A stretch of 10,200 nucleotides of DNA from Cyanobacteria bacterium M_surface_7_m2_040. Lineage in GTDB: Bacteria > Cyanobacteriota > Cyanobacteriia > PCC-6307 > Cyanobiaceae. Positions 4,508 to 10,200 of this stretch are shown piece by piece. The stretch covers positions 1 through 10,200 of the forward strand of contig VGPQ01000025.1 in assembly GCA_016882555.1 (NCBI GenBank), in the 5' to 3' direction. A program made the translations under genes and the position numbers. How positions within the stretch are numbered: the stretch's first letter is position 1; each line of letters begins with the position of its first letter. The notes beneath the pieces were generated by a model, which was not told where the DNA came from, ran no database searches, and was given only the letters and a program-made list of their open reading frames with translations.

Positions 4508-7240
4508 ATGACCGAGGCTCTGGCTTCATCGCTCAACACGCTCTCGGCTGAGCACCAGCGCCTGGAAGAGGCCAACAACGGCCACAAGCCATGGAGACGC
4601 TGGGGCCCCTATCTGAGCGAACGGCAATGGGGCACGGTGCGCGAAGACGACAGCCACGATGGCAATGCCTGGGAGTCATTCAGCCACGATCAGGCCCGAT
4701 CGCGCGCCTACCAATGGGGCGAAGACGGCCTGGCCGGCATCAGCGATGACCGCCAACTGCTGTGCTTCGCTTTAGCACTCTGGAATGGCAAGGATCCGAT
4801 CCTCAAGGAACGGCTGTTTGGCCTCACCAACAGCGAAGGAAACCATGGCGAAGACGTCAAAGAATACTATTACTACCTGGATTCAACGCCAACGCATTCC
4901 TACATGCGTTACCTCTACAAATATCCGCTCAATGCCTACCCCTACGATGACCTGGTTGTCACCAACAAAGCACGATCACGCTATGAGCAGGAATACGAAC
5001 TGATCGACACAGGCATCTTTGACAACAATGAATACTGCGATGTTGAAGTCGAGTACGCCAAAGCCGATCCCGAAGATCTGCTGATCCAGATCACGGTCCA
5101 CAACCGCTCTGCGCAAACGGCCAAGCTTGCCGTGCTGCCAACCCTCTGGTTCCGCAACACATGGGATCAGGGCAGCAGCCCGAAACCCTCAATCAAGGCC
5201 GACCCAGCGCAAACAGGGCTGCAGGCGAGCCATCCCGAGCTTGGTGATTTTTCACTCCACTGCCAAGGGGTCGATGAACTGGTATTCACGGAAAACGAAA
5301 CGAACACAGAGCTCCTGTTCCAACGTCCCAACCAATCCCCTTACACAAAGTGCGGCATCCACCGCTATGTGGTCCATGGTGAGACTGCTGCTGTCAACCC
5401 AGCCCAGCAGGGCAGCAAAGCAGCCGCGATCTACAACCTGACCATTGGCGCCCATGCCTCCAGCACCATCCAGTTAAGGCTGACGAAGGCAACGTCCCAA
5501 ACGCAGGAGCATGCTGCAGGGCAAAGCTTTGATCGGATCCTGGATCAGAGAAAACAAGACTGCGACGACTTCTACGCCAGGGTCATGCCTGCAGGATTAG
5601 GCAATGAGCAACAGCTGGTGTTCCGGCAAGCGATGGCGGGTATGTTGTGGTCGAAGCAGTTCTACAACTACGACATTGCGTCCTGGCTGCAGCAGCGCGG
5701 CGTTGACCCGCTTGCTGGTGATCAAGCACAGGATTTCAGAAACAAGCAATGGCATCACATGAACAACTGTGATGTGATCTCCATGCCCGACAAGTGGGAG
5801 TATCCCTGGTACGCGGCCTGGGATCTCGCTTTTCACGCCAACACATTTGCCTTTATCGACCCGAGCTTCGCCAAGCAGCAGCTCAGCTTGATGCTGAGCA
5901 GCCAGTATCTCCACCCCAACGGGCAGATTCCCGCCTACGAATGGAACTTTGGCGATGTGAATCCGCCGGTTCACGCCTGGGCTACCTATCACACATACCT
6001 AACCGATAAGGCCCTCAGCGGCCAAGCGGATTTCCAGTGGCTGAAGCAAAGCTTTCACAAGCTTCTGATCAACTTCACCTGGTGGCTCAATCGTAAAGAT
6101 GCCCAAGGAAACAACGTGTTTCAAGGAGGCTTTCTCGGCCTCGACAACATTGGCATTTTTGACCGCACGGAGTCTCCCGAAATGGGCGGCAGCCTCGAGC
6201 AAGCCGATGGCACGGCGTGGATGGCATTCTATGCCCAGACCATGGCGCGAATCGCCGTTGAACTCGCCAAGAAAGATGAGACCTATGTCGACTATCCGGC
6301 CAAGTTCGTGAGGCACTTTCTCGCCATCGCCACCGCGATGACCAATCGCAATGCAAGCGCGAGCATGTGGGACGAAGCGGATGGATTCTTCTATGATGTT
6401 TTTCGCAAAAGCAACGGCAGCTCAACACGGCTGAAGGTCAGATCCATGGTGGGGCTCATTCCCTTGTGTGCCGTGCATGTGTTCGAGCCAGACGTCATGG
6501 AGCAATGCAAACTTGACGAATTACTCGATCAACTTCGAGCCAGATACCCGGGCAAGCCCTTCTCCCACCACGACCTCAGACTCCAGGGCCACGCTGGGCG
6601 GCACATGATGTCAGCACTGGATGAAACCAATCTTCGCCGTGTGCTGACGATCATGCTCGATCCCGATGAGTTTCTGGGCGAGCATGGCATTCGCTCAATC
6701 TCAAAGCGGCATGAACGCAACCCCTATCGCTTTGTCCACAACCAGCAGGAGTACGTTGTGCAATACCTGCCAGCCGAGTCGGATTCAGGACTGTTTGGCG
6801 GCAACAGCAACTGGCGCGGCCCGATCTGGATGCCCGTCAACGTCATGATTATTCGCGCCTTGCTTGTCTATTTCACGTATTACGGCAACAACTTCAAGGT
6901 TGAATTCCCAACAGGCAGCGGCCAGACGATGAATCTCTATGAGGTTGCCGAGCAACTCGCGCACAGACTGGTGTCCATCTTCACGCGCAATGCCGAGGGT
7001 CTCAGGCCAGTCTTTGGCAGCCAGCAGACCTTCCAGCATGACCCCCATTGGAAGGATCATCTGCTGTTTTACGAATACTTCCATGGTGACAATGGAGCCG
7101 GCATTGGTGCCAGCCACCAGACCGGCTGGAGCGGCTTGGTGGTGAATCTGATCCACTATTTCGCCGCCAACACCCAGGAGATTCGTCTGGCCCAAGGCGG
7201 TACGGGGTCCGTGCCTGAAGCACAGACCAGCGCGCGCTGA
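4508..7240 (+). CDS. GH63/MGH1-like glucosidase
   Basis: A 910-residue inverting-type glycoside hydrolase of the large glucosidase group related to yeast YMR196W and more distantly to GH63. No signal peptide is present, so it acts in the cytoplasm. The first 350 residues or so are a beta-rich N-terminal domain with the family hallmarks RWGPYLSERQWGTVRED, HDQARSRAYQWGEDG and SEGNHGEDVKEYYYYLD. The rest is an (alpha/alpha)6 barrel. The likely catalytic acid is Asp439 in AAWDLAFHANTFAF, and the likely catalytic base is Glu856 in FYEYFHGDNGAGIGASHQTGW. NWRGPIWMPVN and HPNGQIPAYEWNFGDVNPPVHAW also match the family. ATG 4508 is the first possible start after an in-frame TGA. Base composition is lower in GC than in neighbouring genes. 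The natural substrate of this subgroup is unsettled; an oligosaccharide or a glucosylated compatible solute is plausible. A SemiSWEET gene follows after 139 bp. Confidence 0.9.
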   Translation: MTEALASSLNTLSAEHQRLEEANNGHKPWRRWGPYLSERQWGTVREDDSHDGNAWESFSHDQARSRAYQWGEDGLAGISDDRQLLCFALALWNGKDPILKERLFGLTNSEGNHGEDVKEYYYYLDSTPTHSYMRYLYKYPLNAYPYDDLVVTNKARSRYEQEYELIDTGIFDNNEYCDVEVEYAKADPEDLLIQITVHNRSAQTAKLAVLPTLWFRNTWDQGSSPKPSIKADPAQTGLQASHPELGDFSLHCQGVDELVFTENETNTELLFQRPNQSPYTKCGIHRYVVHGETAAVNPAQQGSKAAAIYNLTIGAHASSTIQLRLTKATSQTQEHAAGQSFDRILDQRKQDCDDFYARVMPAGLGNEQQLVFRQAMAGMLWSKQFYNYDIASWLQQRGVDPLAGDQAQDFRNKQWHHMNNCDVISMPDKWEYPWYAAWDLAFHANTFAFIDPSFAKQQLSLMLSSQYLHPNGQIPAYEWNFGDVNPPVHAWATYHTYLTDKALSGQADFQWLKQSFHKLLINFTWWLNRKDAQGNNVFQGGFLGLDNIGIFDRTESPEMGGSLEQADGTAWMAFYAQTMARIAVELAKKDETYVDYPAKFVRHFLAIATAMTNRNASASMWDEADGFFYDVFRKSNGSSTRLKVRSMVGLIPLCAVHVFEPDVMEQCKLDELLDQLRARYPGKPFSHHDLRLQGHAGRHMMSALDETNLRRVLTIMLDPDEFLGEHGIRSISKRHERNPYRFVHNQQEYVVQYLPAESDSGLFGGNSNWRGPIWMPVNVMIIRALLVYFTYYGNNFKVEFPTGSGQTMNLYEVAEQLAHRLVSIFTRNAEGLRPVFGSQQTFQHDPHWKDHLLFYEYFHGDNGAGIGASHQTGWSGLVVNLIHYFAANTQEIRLAQGGTGSVPEAQTSAR

Positions 7241-7313
7241 GACTTTCCTTGCTCAGCCAATGGGATCGTTCTGCGTGCTTCTTGCAGCCGTTCATGGCGA
7301 GCGGGCCGCACAT

Positions 7314-7343
7314 TGCATTCGCAAACTGCATTCATCAGCTGAT
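7314..7343. promoter_or_regulatory. direct repeat and palindrome upstream of SemiSWEET
   Basis: TGCATTC occurs twice (7314-7320 and 7327-7333), spaced 13 bp apart, and is directly followed by the perfect 10-bp palindrome ATCAGCTGAT (7334-7343). A -10-like GACAAT (7351-7356) lies 17 bp after GCATTC, which is a poor -35 box. The cluster could be a regulator site for the sugar transporter; this is inference, and each element alone is short. Confidence 0.3.
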
Positions 7344-7379
7344 CGCATGGGACAATGACAGCACTTTTACTGCTTCGCC

Positions 7380-7655
7380 GTGAATGTTTCGCCGACTGAT
7401 GCCCTGGGGTATGTCGCTGCAATCCTGACCACATCAAGCTTCTTTCCCCAGGCCGTCCAGACCCTGCGGACCCATGACACCTCTGGCATCTCGCTTGGGA
7501 TGTATGTGATGTTCACCTCAGGCGTTGTGATCTGGGCCTTGTTTGGCTTGGTCTCTGGCGATGGACCTGTTCTGGTTTCCAATCTCATTACAGCTGTGCC
7601 AGCCGGATTAATCCTGCACCGCAAAATCTTGAACCTTGAGCGCCGAATCCCCTAG
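7380..7655 (+). CDS. SemiSWEET sugar transporter
   Basis: A 91-residue protein of the bacterial SemiSWEET (MtN3/PQ-loop) family, which moves mono- or disaccharides down a gradient as a homodimer, each subunit giving one three-helix bundle. Three membrane segments fit about residues 8-26, 40-58 and 63-81. Family motifs are present: AAILTTSSFFPQ with the Pro23-Gln24 pair, the TSGIS loop, Trp52 and Asn68. In studied SemiSWEETs the corresponding Trp and Asn line the sugar pocket. The start is GTG at 7380 with no Shine-Dalgarno site, and the length is normal. It lies 139 bp after a glucosidase and overlaps the start of the MFS gene by 20 bp. Export or uptake of the glucosidase product (glucose) is a reasonable guess. 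Confidence 0.9.
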   Translation: MNVSPTDALGYVAAILTTSSFFPQAVQTLRTHDTSGISLGMYVMFTSGVVIWALFGLVSGDGPVLVSNLITAVPAGLILHRKILNLERRIP

Positions 7656-9165
7656 TCCCCTGGCGGTGCCCTTCCTCGGTGTGCTGGCCAGCCTGCAACT
7701 GATCGACCCGAGCGTGGCCAACACCGCCCTGGTGAAGGCCGGCCAATCCCTGGCGATGCAGGGCCCCACGTTGGCCCTGGCCGCCAGCCTCTCCACCCTG
7801 GCTCAGGCGGCCACCGTGCTCTTGATGGGCTTTCTGGGGGATCGCCTGGAGCGCCGTCAGGTGTTGGTAGGCGCCCTGCTCTTGGCGATGGCCGGCGATG
7901 GCCTCGCCATGGCGGCGCCCCATGCGGGCCTGTTTCTGCTGGGTGCGCCCTGGCCCGGCATCGCTGTGGGCGGTGTGCTCGTGCTGTCGTTTGCAGCCGT
8001 GAGCGCCGTGAGCCGTCCCGAGCAGCTCGGCAAGGCGTTGGGCGTGTGGCACCTCTGGACCATTGCTGGCTTTATCACCGCCTCGCTGTTGGGAGGGCTA
8101 TTGGCCAACAGCAGCTGGCGACTGGCCCTCGGCCTGGTGCCCTTGCTGACGCTGCTCGCTCTGCCGTGGCTGCGGCTGCTGTTGCCTCCGATGCCCGCCG
8201 ACACCAAGCTCAGGCCCGATTGGCCAGGGCTGATCAGCATCGCGGCCGCGATGGTGCTCTTCCTGAGCGGAGTGAGTCACGCCATCCAGGGCTTGAGCTT
8301 GCCGCAGTTCCTGGTGCCCACCCTCTCTGGGGTGGTGCTGTTCGGCGTTCATCTGTTGATCGAGCGCCACAGCCAGGAGCCGATCTTCCCGGTTGCGCTC
8401 TACCGGCGTGGTTGCTTCGCGGCAGCGATCGTGATCGGCATCGCCAGCAACATCGCCTGGGCCGTGGTGCAGTTGCAAACGAGCAATTTCTGGCAGCTGG
8501 TGCAGCACTTCAGCACCGCGCAAGTGGCCTTAGCCCAACTCCCCCTACTCGTCTCTTCTGCTGTGGTCGCTGTGCCGGCCGGCCGGCTGATGCGCCCCGG
8601 TCGCCGCACCACCCAGCTGATGGCTGTTGGCATCGTGGCTCTCGTTTTGGGGCTGCTGTGGTTTGCCGCCATCCGCGCCGACAGTTCCTACGGCTCCCTG
8701 GTGATCCCGATGGTGCTGGTGGGCAGTGGCCTGGCTTTCGTGATCGTTCCCCAGGCGGCGCTGTTCGTGCAGGAAGCCCCACCGGGCTCGCTCGGCCCGG
8801 TGACGGCCTTTCGCACCACCACCGGGCAGTTTGGCTTCGCTTTGGGTTTCGCCGGCGGCGGGGCCTTGGTGAATGGCTTTGGTTCTGCCAACCTGCATGA
8901 ACAGGTGCTGAAGCTGGGCTCCACAGTTGCCTGGAGTTCCGAACTCGAAGCCAAGGTGCGGGCGGCACTGGCCAGCGGCCGACTGAGCCACGCCAAAGGC
9001 CTGACGGCTCAGGCCGTTCAGCTGATGCGCGACACCTACGCCAGTGGCCTGGCGGGCACCATGCTCACCACAGCCCTGTTGGTGGGATTGCTCGGCGCGA
9101 TCAGCCTGCTGCTACTGGTGATCGGCCACCGGCAGCAGCGCCTTGAACAGGGGGCGAGGGTCTAA
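7636..9165 (+). CDS. MFS transporter, DHA2 (14-TM) type
   Basis: A 509-residue inner-membrane protein with about 14 hydrophobic segments, the layout of the DHA2 drug:H+ antiporter group (EmrB/QacA-like). The loop after the second segment carries motif A in the form GFLGDRLERRQ (Gly65-Gln75, including Asp69 and Arg70). An Asp at the end of the first segment (LIDPSVANTAL) is also typical of this group. The export-specific motif C is not recognisable; IAGFITASLLGG stands where it would be, so a classical drug-export role is uncertain. The substrate is unknown. The earliest start is TTG at 7636, after an in-frame TGA at 7630, which overlaps the SemiSWEET gene by 20 bp; GTG 7666 is the next candidate and would remove the overlap. 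Neither has a Shine-Dalgarno site. The stop codon overlaps the stop of the convergent DUF2252 gene. Confidence 0.85.
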   Translation: MSAESPSPLAVPFLGVLASLQLIDPSVANTALVKAGQSLAMQGPTLALAASLSTLAQAATVLLMGFLGDRLERRQVLVGALLLAMAGDGLAMAAPHAGLFLLGAPWPGIAVGGVLVLSFAAVSAVSRPEQLGKALGVWHLWTIAGFITASLLGGLLANSSWRLALGLVPLLTLLALPWLRLLLPPMPADTKLRPDWPGLISIAAAMVLFLSGVSHAIQGLSLPQFLVPTLSGVVLFGVHLLIERHSQEPIFPVALYRRGCFAAAIVIGIASNIAWAVVQLQTSNFWQLVQHFSTAQVALAQLPLLVSSAVVAVPAGRLMRPGRRTTQLMAVGIVALVLGLLWFAAIRADSSYGSLVIPMVLVGSGLAFVIVPQAALFVQEAPPGSLGPVTAFRTTTGQFGFALGFAGGGALVNGFGSANLHEQVLKLGSTVAWSSELEAKVRAALASGRLSHAKGLTAQAVQLMRDTYASGLAGTMLTTALLVGLLGAISLLLLVIGHRQQRLEQGARV

Positions 9166-10200
9166 AGCACCAGGGCGGCGGGTTCTTGGCCTTGGCTGAT
9201 GGCATGGGCAAAACAGGCATGGTCGGCCTCGGCCAGATCCGCGTGCTGGATCGCCTGCTCCAGAACGCCCTGGGCAAAGCGCCTCGGGTCATCGATGTGG
9301 GCAGCCATCGCCCGGCGGTCGCCGCCCCTGGCGTGGGCCTTGGCCAGCGTCCAGCCGCAGAGCTTGCCGTAGTCCTTGAGGCCATCGCCGTCCAGCTGGG
9401 CCACATCCACCGAGGCCTTCCAATCGCGAAAATGACGCACATAGATGTGATCACCGGCGGGGTTGGTGGCCCACCCCAGAAAGGCATCACTGGCGGTTTG
9501 CAGCAACCGCTGCCCCTCCACCACCCGTTGCCCCTGGTGCTCCGGTGCGGGCTGGTTCACATACGGGGCCAGCACGGAGGGCTCGGCCTGCTTGCCCTGC
9601 AGCACCAGGATGTCGTCCGGGTGCGGCCCCACGAACAGGCCGACGGCACAGCGGGTGCCGATGGAGCCCACGCCCACCGCCTTGAGGGCGGAATCGCTGA
9701 GCTGGTACAGCCCCAGCAGGTGCTGCATGGTGGAGGACATGGAGCCCACGTAGCTGCGCAGCATGGTCTGCGTCCAGTCCTGCCAGTCCATGCCCGCCAG
9801 CCAGTTTGGGTCGAGGGCATCGAAGCGCCAGATCAGTGGCGGCTGATGACAAAAGCGCAGCGCACCGCTGCCATCGGCTTCGCACAGTTTGCGCACCGCC
9901 TGGCGGCTGTCCCTGTGCAGGGCGGCCTCTGTCACCTTGCGCAGGTGGGTGCGGAAGCTGGCGCTGGCGCGCTCATCGATGAACCGCTCCAGCGGTAGGC
10001 GTGCCACCCACATCGGGATCTGGGCCATGGCGGCAAACTCCGCCATGGCCTCGCCGTAGGCACGCACCGTGCGGCGGCAGACCCTGCTCTGCTGCTTCTC
10101 GCTGAGCCCCAGGCTGCGGGCGGCCAACACAACACTGGCGGCCAGGCGCTGCACATCCCACTCGAAGGGCCCGGGATGGGTTTCATCGAAGTCGTTGATG
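9162..10200 (-). CDS. DUF2252 family protein, N-terminus outside window
   Basis: The C-terminal 345 or so residues of a DUF2252 protein; the frame stays open to the window edge. The GTG at 10154 is not the start, because in-frame residues just before it (NDFDETHPGPFEWD) are among the most conserved of the family. Other hallmarks are VGVGSIGTRCAVGLF, ILVLQGKQAEPSVL, QRVVEGQRLLQTASDAFLGW, HIYVRHFRDWKAS and LCGWTLAKAHARGGD. The glycine-rich GVGS loop followed by a Lys (GKQA) recalls the nucleotide-binding lobe of protein-kinase-like folds, but this is inference and no reaction is established. The family is usually somewhat over 400 residues long, so perhaps 60-120 are missing. It is convergent with the MFS gene and overlaps it by 4 bp, so the two are not co-transcribed. 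Confidence 0.85.
   Translation of the reverse strand, partial: INDFDETHPGPFEWDVQRLAASVVLAARSLGLSEKQQSRVCRRTVRAYGEAMAEFAAMAQIPMWVARLPLERFIDERASASFRTHLRKVTEAALHRDSRQAVRKLCEADGSGALRFCHQPPLIWRFDALDPNWLAGMDWQDWTQTMLRSYVGSMSSTMQHLLGLYQLSDSALKAVGVGSIGTRCAVGLFVGPHPDDILVLQGKQAEPSVLAPYVNQPAPEHQGQRVVEGQRLLQTASDAFLGWATNPAGDHIYVRHFRDWKASVDVAQLDGDGLKDYGKLCGWTLAKAHARGGDRRAMAAHIDDPRRFAQGVLEQAIQHADLAEADHACFAHAISQGQEPAALVL

Noticed and set aside
8046-8900. 284-codon plus-strand frame inside the MFS gene
   Set aside because: Arg/Ala/Pro-rich shadow frame; the MFS frame has clear membrane segments and motif A.
9186-9998. 270-codon plus-strand frame opposite DUF2252
   Set aside because: Antisense shadow without recognisable motifs, whereas the minus frame shows all DUF2252 hallmarks.
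1-10200. CRISPR arrays, tRNA or rRNA genes, and a wholly new defence system
   Set aside because: No regularly spaced repeats, cloverleaf or rRNA-like segments were seen, and nearly every gene falls into a known family or DUF.

Overview
The window is about 10.2 kb of GC-rich, gene-dense bacterial chromosome. The best guess for the source is a picocyanobacterium of the Synechococcus/Cyanobium group. That rests on overall style: a long YMR196W-like glucosidase, a DUF2721 membrane protein, a SemiSWEET and a DUF2252 protein, compact spacing, and few Shine-Dalgarno sites. No marker gene proves it. No rRNA, tRNA or CRISPR array was seen.

Layout. Positions 10-1841 (+) hold a secreted alpha/beta hydrolase of the LIP (secretory lipase) type and, 8 bp downstream, a DUF2721 membrane protein. 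They converge on a four-gene minus-strand block at 1852-4134. In transcription order this block is a ribbon-helix-helix antitoxin, a PIN-domain toxin, a DUF6880 protein, and a small secreted four-cysteine protein. The antitoxin start carries a 19-bp near-perfect palindrome overlapping a -10-like element, a good candidate autoregulatory operator. The 3' end of the DUF6880 gene looks frameshifted and runs 131 bp into the small gene. Positions 4153-4507 contain no intact gene, only a possible transposase remnant.

Positions 4508-9165 (+) hold a 910-residue GH63/MGH1-like glucosidase, then a SemiSWEET sugar transporter, then a 14-TM-type MFS transporter whose start overlaps the SemiSWEET end. The glucosidase is visibly less GC-rich than its surroundings. 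The MFS gene converges on a DUF2252 gene (minus strand, cut by the window edge), and their stop codons share bases.

How the parts work together. The antitoxin and toxin form a standard type II module, with DUF6880 9 bp behind the toxin as a possible third member. The glucosidase and SemiSWEET suggest hydrolysis of a glucoside followed by movement of the free sugar across the membrane. This is inferred from proximity only. I found no convincing wholly new system; the most testable oddities are the operator-promoter-start overlap at the antitoxin and the broken or overlapping end of DUF6880.
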